In this document: one piece after another, positions 45,364-55,532 of the stretch
Layout: each line of letters opens with the position of its first letter
How positions within the stretch are numbered: position 1 is the stretch's first letter
Source of the DNA: Nitrosophilus labii
Lineage (GTDB): Bacteria > Campylobacterota > Campylobacteria > Campylobacterales > Nitratiruptoraceae
Assembly: GCF_014466985.1 (NCBI RefSeq)
Contig: NZ_AP022826.1
Coordinates: forward strand, 248,001-312,000
DNA: 64,000 nucleotides
Direction: 5' to 3'
Translations under genes and position numbers: made by a program
The notes under the pieces: generated by a model
Told to the model about the DNA's origin: nothing
What the model saw: only the letters and a program-made list of their open reading frames with translations
Databases searched by the model: none

Positions 45364-47157
45364 TCAACTTTTTTTATAATGATTGGGCTGAAACTCTTTA
45401 ACTATCTCTTTTAACTTTGCAACTATACCGTTTTCATCGGTTTTTAAAAGTTCTTCTATATTTTTTTCAAGCACATCAATATCATAAATGGTCGGTCTTG
45501 TCACATAGATAGATTCATACTTTGTTTTTTGCTCCCTCTCATCTAGCAATAGTTCTTCAAAAAGTTTTTCTCCGGGTCTAAGACCGGTAAATACTATCTC
45601 TATCTCTTTCTCTTTTCCGTAAAGCTTTAGCATTTTTTTAGCTAAATCTACTATCTTCACAGGTTCTCCCATATCTAGTATAAAAATCTCTCCTCCCTTA
45701 GCGATTGCAGCTGCTTGAAGAACCAACTGGCAAGCCTCGGGAATAAGCATAAAGTATCTTGTAACTTTAGGATGCGTTACGGTTATAGGGCCGCCTTTTT
45801 TTATCTGCTCTTTGAACTTAGGTATGACACTTCCACTACTTCCTAGTACGTTGCCAAATCTAACAGCGACAATCTCGGTATCTTTAGCATCCACATTTTG
45901 TGCGTATAGTTCACAAACTCTTTTTGTCGCACCCATTACGTTCGTAGGTCTAACAGCTTTGTCTGTTGAAATAAGTACAAATTTCTTTACTCCGTACTTA
46001 ATAGAAGCGTCAATTACATTTTTTGTTCCTAGTATATTGTTTATTACTGCCTCTTTAGGATTAAACTCAACTAGAGGAACGTGTTTATACGCTGCCGCGT
46101 GAACTATGATATCCGGTCTATATTTTTTTATAGTTTTGTTGATAGCTTCTCTATCCACAACCGTTTGCAATAAAGAAACTATATCGTAATGTAAGAGCTC
46201 TTCTGTTATAGTGTATAGATTATATTCGCTATTGTCTAAAAGAATCAGTTTTTTTGCTCCAAATCTACTACACTGTCTTGCTATCTCGCTTCCTATACTA
46301 CCGCCTGCACCTGTTATCAAAACAGTTTTATTTTCTATAAAATCTTTGATAACTTTAATATCTAAATCTTTTGGTTTTCTAGCTAAGAGATCCTCTATGG
46401 ATATATCATTTAACTCTTCGACTCTATCTCCCAAAAGCTTTACCAATTTAATATCTTCTATACCTAAATCTTTAAGCTTTTCAAAAATTTTATCTAACTC
46501 TTTCGTATCATAATCTTTTGCGATAATAACGGAACTTATATTTAATTTCTCTATAAGTCTTTCTAAATTTCGCAAATCATATACTTTTATATTTGCAAGA
46601 TAAGTATTTATCATCGAACTATTATCATCAACTATAGCAACAGGCCAATAATCTACTTTTTCCGTTACAAAATGTCTTATAAGAGAAACCGCCTTTGGAG
46701 TAGCCCCTATAATCATAGTCGGTTTAACTTCACCTTTTTTTGAAAACTCTAAAAATAGTCTTTTTAAAAAACGAAAACCGCCTATAAAAAATATAGATAA
46801 GAAAAAGTCTATTAAAATAACGCTTCTTGGCATAGGTATAAAAAACTCTTTGAAAAATAAAAATAGAATCGTAAAACCAAAATAAGCTGCAATATGAGCA
46901 AAAAGTAGTTTTTTAGCTTCATTTAAAGAAAAAAATCTCCAAGCAAAAAAGTAGATCTTAAAAGCAAAGAAAAATAAAATCTTTAAAGATACCAATACAA
47001 CGAATACTTTTGGAAAATTGTGTAGATGATCAGCCGGTATGTGAAAATTAAATCTTAAAAGATATGACAAATATAGCGTGAAAAGAGAGATTAAAAGATC
47101 AAATATCAAAAAAAATATCGCCCTATTTGCAACTGTTGGTTTAAAAATATTCATCAA
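45364..47157 (-). CDS. pglF: PglF/WbpM-type UDP-GlcNAc 4,6-dehydratase
   Basis: 597 residues: four N-terminal membrane helices (about 10-130), a first Rossmann-like domain, then the SDR catalytic domain with TGAGGSIGSEIARQ, STDKAVRPTNVMGATKR (SMK-type active site of this subfamily) and PGEKLFEELL. Produces UDP-4-keto-6-deoxy-GlcNAc, the entry compound for bacillosamine, QuiNAc and FucNAc. Overlaps the GT4 gene by 4 bases. Confidence 0.93.
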   Translation of the reverse strand: MMNIFKPTVANRAIFFLIFDLLISLFTLYLSYLLRFNFHIPADHLHNFPKVFVVLVSLKILFFFAFKIYFFAWRFFSLNEAKKLLFAHIAAYFGFTILFLFFKEFFIPMPRSVILIDFFLSIFFIGGFRFLKRLFLEFSKKGEVKPTMIIGATPKAVSLIRHFVTEKVDYWPVAIVDDNSSMINTYLANIKVYDLRNLERLIEKLNISSVIIAKDYDTKELDKIFEKLKDLGIEDIKLVKLLGDRVEELNDISIEDLLARKPKDLDIKVIKDFIENKTVLITGAGGSIGSEIARQCSRFGAKKLILLDNSEYNLYTITEELLHYDIVSLLQTVVDREAINKTIKKYRPDIIVHAAAYKHVPLVEFNPKEAVINNILGTKNVIDASIKYGVKKFVLISTDKAVRPTNVMGATKRVCELYAQNVDAKDTEIVAVRFGNVLGSSGSVIPKFKEQIKKGGPITVTHPKVTRYFMLIPEACQLVLQAAAIAKGGEIFILDMGEPVKIVDLAKKMLKLYGKEKEIEIVFTGLRPGEKLFEELLLDEREQKTKYESIYVTRPTIYDIDVLEKNIEELLKTDENGIVAKLKEIVKEFQPNHYKKS

Positions 47158-48119
47158 AAGGCCTTTTTTGTATCTATAAACTTTGTCAAAAAGTATAAAG
47201 CGACAATATATATTAAAAAGAAGTAAAAAATCTCTTTTGTCCCTTTTAAAACGTATAAAATAGAAAAAGCGACTAAATTAATAATCATTGCGACAATAAT
47301 GGTCTGCTTATGCGTAAACCCGGCTTGTACGACTCTTTGATAGGCATGTTTTTTATGAGGTTTCGTAAAAGGTTCTCCGTTTTTTATCCTTCTTACAAGG
47401 GTTAAAGTAGCATCAAACCAAAACAGGGCAAGTAAAATAAGCCAATAGATTATGGAGACTTCCTTATGTATATAATAGACTATAAACACCGCAAATACAA
47501 AACCCAAAAAAGCGCTGCCCACGTCACCCATGAAAATCTTGGCTTTTGGCCAGTTAAAGGGTAAAAAACCGCTAACCGACACCGCCAAAAGCAAAAAGAT
47601 CTCATTTTGAAACAGAATGTACGCTCCAATAGATACGAAAATCGCTTCCGTAGCCGCATACGCGTCTATACCATCTATAAAATTGTAAAGATTAATAAGC
47701 CAAACCATACCCAAAAGTATCAAAAGATTAATCCATTCTCCTTCGATTTTAAACAGAACGAAATCTAGCTTATCGACTCCCCCTAACAAGTAAAGAGCCA
47801 AAGCGGCACTTGCCGTCTGAACAATAAATCTTACTTTAGAACTCACCGTTACGATATCGTCAACTAAACTAACTATAACGATGGGTAATGAGCATATTAA
47901 AGCAAAAAAAAGCTCACTAGAAATTTTACCATTAAGATAAAAAATCACAAGACCGATATAAAAAGAGATCACTATCGCCAAACCGCCGCCTCTTGGCGTA
48001 GGAACACTATGAGAGCTTCTTTCGTTTGGAACGTCGATAATTTTTTTTCTAAGAGCATACTCTCTTACGAGAAATGTTAATATCAACGATAAAATTATAA
48101 TCGATATATAAAAAGTCAT
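47154..48119 (-). CDS. Undecaprenyl-phosphate sugar-1-phosphate transferase, WbpL/WecA type
   Basis: 321 residues, about ten membrane helices, MraY/WecA superfamily. Motifs: SLVDDIVTV, NLYNFIDGIDA, FMGDVGSAFLGF and the WbpL-like C-terminal HKKHAYQRVV. Starts glycan assembly by moving a sugar-1-phosphate (in WbpL relatives FucNAc/QuiNAc-1-P or GlcNAc-1-P) onto undecaprenyl phosphate. It replaces PglC, which is not seen in the window. Confidence 0.88.
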   Translation of the reverse strand: MTFYISIIILSLILTFLVREYALRKKIIDVPNERSSHSVPTPRGGGLAIVISFYIGLVIFYLNGKISSELFFALICSLPIVIVSLVDDIVTVSSKVRFIVQTASAALALYLLGGVDKLDFVLFKIEGEWINLLILLGMVWLINLYNFIDGIDAYAATEAIFVSIGAYILFQNEIFLLLAVSVSGFLPFNWPKAKIFMGDVGSAFLGFVFAVFIVYYIHKEVSIIYWLILLALFWFDATLTLVRRIKNGEPFTKPHKKHAYQRVVQAGFTHKQTIIVAMIINLVAFSILYVLKGTKEIFYFFLIYIVALYFLTKFIDTKKAF

Positions 48120-48141
48120 TTGATCCTCGTTTCTAAAAATC

Positions 48142-49017
48142 CTAAAAACTTTTCAACTTCTCGCCATCAATCATAAACTTAATTCCCTCTTGAGTCGTAT
48201 AGGGATTTTTGAGTCCTAATCTCTTCATAGTCTCTTTATTATCTACTACTAGATTCCCGTAAAGCCTTTTATAATAATCTCTCTTTAAAGTTTTCAACAA
48301 AAAGGAAAACATCGGAATTTTAACCAAATTTACTTTTTGCCCTAAACTTTGAGCTATTAGTTCAATCAATCTAGTAGTACTTATAGCCTCATCGTCGCTC
48401 GCCAAAAAAATACCGTTTTTTTCCTGTTTTACAATCTCATCTATCAAATGAGACAAATTTCCAACATATACCATACTTCTTCTGTTGTTAATATCCGCAA
48501 AAGGCAGTATAGGAAACCTTTTTACCAAAGTTACAAGACTTCTCATATTTGCCTTAACGCCGTATCCGTAAACGATAGGTGCTCTTACTATAGATACTTT
48601 AAAATCGATATCTTCTATTTTTTTTAATTCCAATTCTGCTTTCAATTTACTTTTTCCATAATAATCTTCAGGCTTGCATATAGATTTTTCAGTATATACC
48701 TCATCACTCTCTTCGCCGTAAACTTTTACACTGCTCATAAAAACAAACTGCTTTACGTCGCTCTCTTTTGCTTTTCTTGCCAAATCAAGAGTTTGCTTTA
48801 CGTTGATCTTTTCATAATCTCTAATATCTCCACATCTCATCTGATGCACCAAAGCAGATAGATGTATAACTACGTCAACATCTTTTAAATCCAGTTCGCT
48901 AAAATTATCTTTTAAAAAGGAAAATGTTTTTATATGGTAAGTTTGTCTATGTTTTTTTATAAAGTATCTTCCTATAAAACCACTTGCTCCTGTAAGTAAA
49001 ACTTTTTTTTTCTTCAT
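48142..49017 (-). CDS. NAD-dependent epimerase/dehydratase, WbpV/WreQ-like 4-reductase
   Basis: 291-residue extended SDR: GASGFIGRYFIKKH cofactor loop, SALVHQM, SSVKVYGE and YGKSK (catalytic Tyr/Lys). Next to a WbpL-type transferase and PglF, relatives reduce the 4-keto sugar to UDP-QuiNAc or UDP-FucNAc. UDP-sugar 4-epimerase is the alternative reading. Confidence 0.82.
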   Translation of the reverse strand: MKKKKVLLTGASGFIGRYFIKKHRQTYHIKTFSFLKDNFSELDLKDVDVVIHLSALVHQMRCGDIRDYEKINVKQTLDLARKAKESDVKQFVFMSSVKVYGEESDEVYTEKSICKPEDYYGKSKLKAELELKKIEDIDFKVSIVRAPIVYGYGVKANMRSLVTLVKRFPILPFADINNRRSMVYVGNLSHLIDEIVKQEKNGIFLASDDEAISTTRLIELIAQSLGQKVNLVKIPMFSFLLKTLKRDYYKRLYGNLVVDNKETMKRLGLKNPYTTQEGIKFMIDGEKLKSF

Positions 49018-50177
49018 AATGCATATACTTCTTGTGCTAATTTTTTCATAATATTTTTCCTGCTAAATTTTTTTACAAATTCTCTTCTATCAATCTTAAC
49101 TTCTACAATCTTATTAAATTTACTCTTAAAATCGTTTATATCACAGGGTGTAAACACCATTGAAGCAGTAACATTTTTTTCTATAAACTCCTTTGCATAA
49201 CCATCTACTCCGGCAATAATAAACTTATTTGTAGCTGCATATTCAAAAATTTTAGAAGGAAGTACTTTTTTAAAAGCCTCATAACTGTTTAAATGCAAAA
49301 AAAGGAAATCACTATTTGCATATTCTTTCAATAATCGACTTCTTTCCATAGGAGGAATTATTTTTACATTTTCTAATCCTTTAACGGCATTTGCCAACTT
49401 TATTTTTGTTCCACCATCACCTATAATTTTGATTTCATATTCACTACCCAAAAATTTGGCCATATTGGGAATTATCTTTTCTAAACCCTGACCCTCTCCA
49501 ATATTTCCTGCATAAGTAATCACCTTTTTTTTATCTTCTCTTTTTTTTTCAAATGAAGTATTTATAAAGATTTCATCTACTCCATTGGGATAAAAACTGT
49601 ATTTAATATTTGGGTTTATATTTTGAAAATATTCTGAAAATCCCTCAGAAACTAAATTAATACAATCAGCAGAGTTTATAGTATATTTTTCTACTATTTT
49701 AAATAGGGGAATTATATGTTTTACTTTGCTTTTTTCAAATATAGAATTTAGTGTGTCTGTAAAAATATCTCTTATATCCAAATATAACTTAGCCTGTGTA
49801 TGTCTTTTTACCAAGCTACCTAAAAATGCGGTCATCAAACGAGAAGAAGTCGCAAAAACAATATCATATTTTTTTTTTGTTCTTAAAATTTTAAATACTG
49901 CAATTGCATACTGAAGAAATAGATATGACTGATCTATAAAACCGCTTTTATGTTTTGATAATTCTACTCTATATATAGTTATATTGTTATACTTCTCTAT
50001 TTTTTTTGCGTTTTTATTAAAAGTGTTATATCTGTTTGGTAAAGTCGTTATAATATCGATTTGATCATTATCAGAAACTATTTTTTTTAATTCCTCAACA
50101 AAAGCGGTCATTCTAAACGAACCAGCAGATAAATCGGGCTTGTAATAAAAAGTTAATATCAATATTTTTTTACTCAT
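49014..50177 (-). CDS. Glycosyltransferase family 4 (GT-B)
   Basis: 387 residues; N-terminal ILTFYYKPDLSAGSFRM acceptor-side start, C-terminal donor domain with TYAGNIGEGQGLEKIIP, KIIGDGGTK and PSKIFEYAATNKFII (E-x7-E-like nucleotide-sugar site). Likely extends the lipid-linked oligosaccharide in the cytoplasm. Overlaps both neighbours by 4 bases. Confidence 0.88.
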   Translation of the reverse strand: MSKKILILTFYYKPDLSAGSFRMTAFVEELKKIVSDNDQIDIITTLPNRYNTFNKNAKKIEKYNNITIYRVELSKHKSGFIDQSYLFLQYAIAVFKILRTKKKYDIVFATSSRLMTAFLGSLVKRHTQAKLYLDIRDIFTDTLNSIFEKSKVKHIIPLFKIVEKYTINSADCINLVSEGFSEYFQNINPNIKYSFYPNGVDEIFINTSFEKKREDKKKVITYAGNIGEGQGLEKIIPNMAKFLGSEYEIKIIGDGGTKIKLANAVKGLENVKIIPPMERSRLLKEYANSDFLFLHLNSYEAFKKVLPSKIFEYAATNKFIIAGVDGYAKEFIEKNVTASMVFTPCDINDFKSKFNKIVEVKIDRREFVKKFSRKNIMKKLAQEVYAL

Positions 50178-51157
50178 ATGACAAAATAATTTTCAAAAGT
50201 AATAATATTTTTGTGAATTTTAACAAACTCATCTATTTTTCTTATAGAAAAACGGCTTTGTGCTTTAGGATGTCCAATAATGACTAAATTGTTATAATTT
50301 TTGTTTTTTTCATATAACTCATAAGCTTTTTCTAAAAGAATGCTTCTATATCCATCGCATGATACGACATTGTACGATGGAAAAGCTAACAGTTTTAAAA
50401 TATCTTTTTTTGAAAAACCTATAGGGTTTCCGTCTCCAAAAACTTTATGAGTAGTACTCTTAACTTTTTTTGCTATTATAAGTTTCCAAAAAAATTGCGG
50501 ATATATTTTAATATAGCCAATAGGAATTTCAGTAAATGTGCCATTTGGCTGCTCTATAAGAGGATCATCTTCAAATTTCCATAAGGTTTTTTTTGGAGCA
50601 TTTCTAAAATCAAAATAGTGTGTTTTTGATAGATTATTTCCTCCATAATAAATAGTGCTATCTAACCAAATATTATTCTTTTTTAATGCTTCTTTTATTT
50701 TCTTAAAAGGCTGTATACACCATCCACCTGCTCTATAAGCAAATATGTTATCACTAAAATTTTCTAAAACTTTTTTATATCTTTTAACTATATCTTCTAT
50801 TTCATATTTAGTAAAACTATGAAGCCTATATCTTTTTAAATCAAAAACCCATTTTTTACCATCATAAAAACTATCTTCCCAATGAGAATGAATATGTAAT
50901 TGAATCTCATGTCCTTTTTTTGACAACTCTTCTAACTGAGAAAATACTAAATCATATTCTTTTTTTATATAACTATATTTTTTTTTATATTCTTGTAATC
51001 TTAATAAATATCCACTATCCACAAAAAATATATATTTCACTCCATAAACATCAGCAATTTTAATAAGTTCATTAGTTGGTTCAATAATAGATTTTAGAGC
51101 TGTTCCACTTTTTCTACCAAAAAATAATTCATAATCAAATGTAAAAAAAATATTCAT
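50174..51157 (-). CDS. Polysaccharide deacetylase-like (NodB-homology) protein
   Basis: 327 residues without a signal peptide. Metal and base residues of the NodB fold are visible: TFDYELF (Asp8), HIHSHWED (His88/90/92) and YRAGGW (Arg). Cytoplasmic members occur in O-antigen and glycan loci, where they de-N-acetylate a sugar before further modification. Substrate unknown. Confidence 0.78.
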   Translation of the reverse strand: MNIFFTFDYELFFGRKSGTALKSIIEPTNELIKIADVYGVKYIFFVDSGYLLRLQEYKKKYSYIKKEYDLVFSQLEELSKKGHEIQLHIHSHWEDSFYDGKKWVFDLKRYRLHSFTKYEIEDIVKRYKKVLENFSDNIFAYRAGGWCIQPFKKIKEALKKNNIWLDSTIYYGGNNLSKTHYFDFRNAPKKTLWKFEDDPLIEQPNGTFTEIPIGYIKIYPQFFWKLIIAKKVKSTTHKVFGDGNPIGFSKKDILKLLAFPSYNVVSCDGYRSILLEKAYELYEKNKNYNNLVIIGHPKAQSRFSIRKIDEFVKIHKNIITFENYFVI

Positions 51158-52119
51158 TTACATTTCCTAATACTATCAATGGGTTCTTCATATTTTAGTC
51201 CTTTTAATCCCAAATATGTTTTTACAACTATATTAAAAAGTTTAAATTTTAATGGATTTATTACTATTCTAAACGTATATCCCTTTTTTAACTCGGCTCC
51301 AAATCTGCTTTTAAATTTTTGAATTCCTTCAAATTTTGAGCCTTTATTTACACAAAGTCTTGCCCCTACAAAATCATAAAACCTAACCCCTTTATCTCTT
51401 AAAATCTTCATCGCTTCATATTGTAATAAATTTATACTACCTATATAAGGCTTTTGAATACTTCCTCCATACATATAATAGCCCTTCTCATTGTCATAAA
51501 TTATGATAGCGCTTCCTTGAATAACATTATTTTTTTTTGCAATCAACAAAAGCAAATTATCACTAATATTTGCCTTTAAACATTCAATATATGATAAAGA
51601 TGGAAAATATGGCGATTTTTGTCTTAATAAAGTTTCTTTTATATTTTTAAATATTAATTTAGTATCATTTGTAACTTCAATCTTAACTCCATCTTTAATA
51701 GCTTTTCTAATAACATTTCTATGTTTTGAATGAAATGATTTTAATAGTTCTTCATTATTTTTGTCTATATCGGTTATATATGTCCCCCATTCAATACAAT
51801 CACTATTTTTAGGACAATAATTAAAATATACATTAGATTGAGGTTTTGCAATAAAATCGCAAATTTTTAATTTCTTTACAAAATCAACTAACTCATCTAA
51901 AAACTCTTTTTCATCATTCAAACCAAACTCCCCTTTAGGTATCAAAGCCATTGTAAATACCATTCTTTTAAAAACTAATCTTTTATCTATAAAAAAAGGT
52001 AAAACAAAATTTTCATTCTCAAACCAACCATATTCACTACTTTTACATTTTAAATAATTCTCCGTCGCTAATACTGGCAAATTTATTTTTATTTCATTAT
52101 AATCTTTTACTATTTTCAT
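51154..52119 (-). CDS. FemAB/BioF2-like acyl- or aminoacyltransferase (GNAT fold)
   Basis: 321 residues. C-terminal half has the tandem-GNAT signatures of the FemABX/BioF2-like group: [39 protein letters not shown] and [22 protein letters not shown] followed by [10 protein letters not shown]. FemX-type enzymes move aminoacyl groups from tRNA; exopolysaccharide-locus relatives are thought to acylate sugars. The donor cannot be told. Confidence 0.78.
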   Translation of the reverse strand: MKIVKDYNEIKINLPVLATENYLKCKSSEYGWFENENFVLPFFIDKRLVFKRMVFTMALIPKGEFGLNDEKEFLDELVDFVKKLKICDFIAKPQSNVYFNYCPKNSDCIEWGTYITDIDKNNEELLKSFHSKHRNVIRKAIKDGVKIEVTNDTKLIFKNIKETLLRQKSPYFPSLSYIECLKANISDNLLLLIAKKNNVIQGSAIIIYDNEKGYYMYGGSIQKPYIGSINLLQYEAMKILRDKGVRFYDFVGARLCVNKGSKFEGIQKFKSRFGAELKKGYTFRIVINPLKFKLFNIVVKTYLGLKGLKYEEPIDSIRKCK

Positions 52120-52768
52120 CTAATACCTTTATAAATTCGGCTATATCATCAAAATAATCTTGATATCTTAAAATATCTTTTATATTCATATCCCACCATT
52201 TTAATTCTAATAATTTTTCAATAATATCTTCGCTAAATCTATATCTTATAACTTTTGCTGGGTTACCTGCGACTATTGCATATGGTGGAACATCTTTGGT
52301 CACAACTGATCCGGTACCAATTACGGCACCATTTCCCACTTTAACTCCCGCTAAAATAATAGCATTTGCGCCTATCAATACATCATTTCCTATTTCTGTA
52401 TATCCTTTATCTTCAAACTCATTATATAACTGTTTCTTAACATATCCCCTATAAGGTTCATAAAAAACTGGACTTGTAGAAAAGAAATGCAAAGGATGAG
52501 GTCCCAGACCTATTTTTACTCCGTGAGAGATAGAACAAAACTTTCCTATTTTTTTTGTGTTGGTATCAATTTGAGTATTTTCGTTGACAAATGTATAATC
52601 TCCTATTTCTACGTCTTTTTGAATTTTACAACCTTCTCTAATAATTACATATTTTCCTATTTTCACCCCTGGCATTATAAAATTGGTATAGATTTTTGCT
52701 GTTGGATATTTAAAAAATTTAATGAAAAAAAAATAGACGTAATACATTTTTTTTAAAATAGTTTTCAT
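52097..52768 (-). CDS. Hexapeptide-repeat O- or N-acyltransferase
   Basis: 223 residues with left-handed beta-helix repeats ([67 protein letters not shown]) and the catalytic His region [23 protein letters not shown], as in CatB/WbbJ-type acetyltransferases. Overlaps the FemAB-like gene by 23 bases. Confidence 0.85.
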   Translation of the reverse strand: MKTILKKMYYVYFFFIKFFKYPTAKIYTNFIMPGVKIGKYVIIREGCKIQKDVEIGDYTFVNENTQIDTNTKKIGKFCSISHGVKIGLGPHPLHFFSTSPVFYEPYRGYVKKQLYNEFEDKGYTEIGNDVLIGANAIILAGVKVGNGAVIGTGSVVTKDVPPYAIVAGNPAKVIRYRFSEDIIEKLLELKWWDMNIKDILRYQDYFDDIAEFIKVLDENSKRL

Positions 52769-54033
52769 ATTTTTATTTCCTCAATATTTTTTATAAAAAT
52801 AAATTTTTCAGGATATTTGCAATTATAATATTTCATTATATTTCCGTCTAATATATCCAAAATATATGTTTTTTTATGAAAATGTACTGCATCAAAATGA
52901 CAAGATGAATATATAGAAATATGCGCAATACTACTATAAATATATTGTTCAGTTAAAAACTTTTTTGAGTTTAAAATCTTAATATATTTATTATCAATTT
53001 TAAACTCAAAATTTTCCGTAGGATGAGGTAAATAAAGCAAATAAATATCTTTTTTTTTTAAAAAGTTTATTGAGTCTTTCAGAAAAAGCACTATCTCTTT
53101 TTGTTTAATGCCTTGTCCGGTAAATACAATAAATGGTTTATCATAGATTTGAATATCCTTTACTAATTTATATTGATATTTAGGATAAATTCTGATTTGT
53201 TTTTCATCATAATATCCAGCATTTAATATCTCACTTTTCCAAAATTCATCGTAAACTAGTATTTTATTTGGAGTAGGTAAAAGAGGAGATTTTACTTTAT
53301 AATTGTATCCTCTATGCATTTCTCCTATAATTCCATGTTGTAATTCTATAATTTCTATTCCCTTTTCTTTTAAAACTGCTATTATTTCTGTATTTGAATA
53401 TGCAGAAACAATATAAGCTTTTTTTATCTTAAAAAACTCAAATACTATTTTATATATCCAATATCCCACTATAAATTTAGCATATATATATCGTATCTGC
53501 TCATCAAATATTTCGAAATTATTTTTTTTTAAATATTTTTTTATATCTCGAATATCTAATTTAATAAATTTTTTAAGAATTTTAGCAAAAATGTTTCTCA
53601 ATGGAGAAAACAGAAAACTATGAACAATTACTCTATGATTTTTAAAATATTCTTTATGAAGATACATTCTATCTATTAAATCTGCACTTGCAAAATATAA
53701 AATATCATCTTTTATTAAATCTTTTGGATAATAAATATCTATAACTTTTCCATCTATTTTTAAAATACCGGAACTTGCTCCAACAAATAAAACAACTTCC
53801 CTTTTTGATAAAATTAAATTTTTCAAACTATTTATTACGAAAAAAAACAATTTTTTAAATTCAAATTTATATTTATTTTCTATAAAAAATCCAATATTCA
53901 AACTCTGAGCATATATATAATTTTTTATATTTATCCATACGGTAGATTTTTTATATTTAAACTTTTCGATAATATTAAAGTTTTTTTCTATTTCGAATAA
54001 AACTTCAACATTTTTTGGTAAACTATTACTCAT
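52765..54033 (-). CDS. Putative glycosyltransferase, polysialyltransferase/KpsS-like (LQHG motif)
   Basis: 422 residues, very AT-rich gene. No confident family hit by eye, but [54 protein letters not shown] and [16 protein letters not shown] follow the order seen in GT-B enzymes of the polysialyltransferase / capsule group (LQHG; HP; SxxxxxA). A role in adding the nonulosonate residue is plausible given the legionaminic acid genes upstream. Confidence 0.55.
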   Translation of the reverse strand: MSNSLPKNVEVLFEIEKNFNIIEKFKYKKSTVWINIKNYIYAQSLNIGFFIENKYKFEFKKLFFFVINSLKNLILSKREVVLFVGASSGILKIDGKVIDIYYPKDLIKDDILYFASADLIDRMYLHKEYFKNHRVIVHSFLFSPLRNIFAKILKKFIKLDIRDIKKYLKKNNFEIFDEQIRYIYAKFIVGYWIYKIVFEFFKIKKAYIVSAYSNTEIIAVLKEKGIEIIELQHGIIGEMHRGYNYKVKSPLLPTPNKILVYDEFWKSEILNAGYYDEKQIRIYPKYQYKLVKDIQIYDKPFIVFTGQGIKQKEIVLFLKDSINFLKKKDIYLLYLPHPTENFEFKIDNKYIKILNSKKFLTEQYIYSSIAHISIYSSCHFDAVHFHKKTYILDILDGNIMKYYNCKYPEKFIFIKNIEEIKI

Positions 54034-54119
54034 ATTATCTAATAATCCTATTATGATTTTTGAAGTGTGCTCATTATTGATATAAAAATTTTTTCAGAAA
54101 TATTATTTAATAACATAAT

Positions 54120-55529
54120 TTATATTTTCATTTTAAGAAGTAAACTTTTAAATTTTAAGTTAAGAATTAGTTTAAAATAGGTTATAATAATCATACTACT
54201 AAAAAGTAGTTTTAATATAATTGAATCTATAAAATTATTAATGAAAAATAGTATTAAAATATATAAAATATAAATTGCGTTGTTAAATCTAAAATCGGTA
54301 TATTTTTTTACAAGAAAAATAAAATATAATATACTTACTAATAAACCTAATAAGGAACCTATAGCAACACCTATAGCTCCTAAATATTTTATAAGCAACA
54401 AACTAAAAATAATATTGACAACTATTCCATATATTATTCCAAAAACTTTTTTTCTATTTAACAAAGCTGAAATAGAAAGTGCATTGGTGTTTATAAAATA
54501 AACAATCCCAAAAATATAATATAAAATAAATATAGGAACGATGTTTTTTGCTTCAATATATGAACTATTTATGATATTAAACAATAAAGGATAAAAAAAT
54601 AATAATAAAACTTCAACTATCCCGGCTATAAAAACAAGTTTATTTATAATAGAATAGATTTCTTTAAATTCTAATCTATTTTTATTTTTTTCATAAAGTT
54701 TAAAGAAAATCGGAACATATGCACTGTTTATTGCCAGCATTATTATTTGTGCTATACTGCCAATTTGCAAACCTAGATAATATACACCTACAACTCCACC
54801 TCCAATGATATTCAATAATAAAAATCTATCAATAGAACTATTTATAATATTAACTACTCTAAGAGGTATTATAGAAATAGAGTAATTAAAAATAAGTTTT
54901 ATAATCTTTTTATTGATAGTTAGATTTATTTTCTTATTTAATTTATATAGCGCAATTACTGCAAACAATATATTTGAATATAACATTCCATTTAAATATA
55001 ATAAATCTTTTTTAAAATTAAAAAAAATTACGAAATATAAAACAAAAGAAGTTTGCGACAAAAAATAAAAATTATAAAATATTGCAAATTCTTTTATATT
55101 TTGAACAACTTTCAAAAAAGAAATGTATAATATATTAATCATTTTAAAAGATACAATAAGTATCGCAATGAAAATATAAGGGTAAAAACTGAGATTAGAA
55201 AAGATTATTTTAAAGAAAAAAGGACCAACAATTGATAACACAGTAATCCAAAAAACTATGGAGAAAATTGATATTAATATTACGGTACCTAAAAAATCTT
55301 TTTTAAGTTTTTCATTTTTGAGTCTTACGTAATATCTCATTATCGTTGACTCTAAAGAAAAAGCGAATATAATTTGAAAAAAAGCTATAAAGATAAAGAT
55401 AATTGATATATTTCCATATTCTTCAGGAGTTATGTAATAAGTTAATAATGGAGTTATGAAAAAAAACAAACCTTTTTGAAAACCTTCTATTGCGGAATAA
55501 GAAAATGCAAGTTTTAATATTTTTTTCAT
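54120..55529 (-). CDS. wzx: Wzx-type oligosaccharide flippase
   Basis: 469 residues, about 12-14 hydrophobic helices throughout, low GC. N-terminal AFSYSAIEGFQKGLFFF and TPLLTYYITPEEYGNI are typical for the MOP/Wzx family. Flips lipid-linked glycan to the periplasm. In Campylobacter this job is done by the ABC protein PglK, which is not seen here. Confidence 0.9.
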   Translation of the reverse strand: MKKILKLAFSYSAIEGFQKGLFFFITPLLTYYITPEEYGNISIIFIFIAFFQIIFAFSLESTIMRYYVRLKNEKLKKDFLGTVILISIFSIVFWITVLSIVGPFFFKIIFSNLSFYPYIFIAILIVSFKMINILYISFLKVVQNIKEFAIFYNFYFLSQTSFVLYFVIFFNFKKDLLYLNGMLYSNILFAVIALYKLNKKINLTINKKIIKLIFNYSISIIPLRVVNIINSSIDRFLLLNIIGGGVVGVYYLGLQIGSIAQIIMLAINSAYVPIFFKLYEKNKNRLEFKEIYSIINKLVFIAGIVEVLLLFFYPLLFNIINSSYIEAKNIVPIFILYYIFGIVYFINTNALSISALLNRKKVFGIIYGIVVNIIFSLLLIKYLGAIGVAIGSLLGLLVSILYFIFLVKKYTDFRFNNAIYILYILILFFINNFIDSIILKLLFSSMIIITYFKLILNLKFKSLLLKMKI

Positions 55530-55532
55530 ATA

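Noticed and set aside
48142-49017. Calling the SDR protein Gne/GalE epimerase outright
   Set aside because: Context with PglF and a WbpL-like transferase fits a 4-reductase better; sequence alone does not decide, so a qualified call was given.
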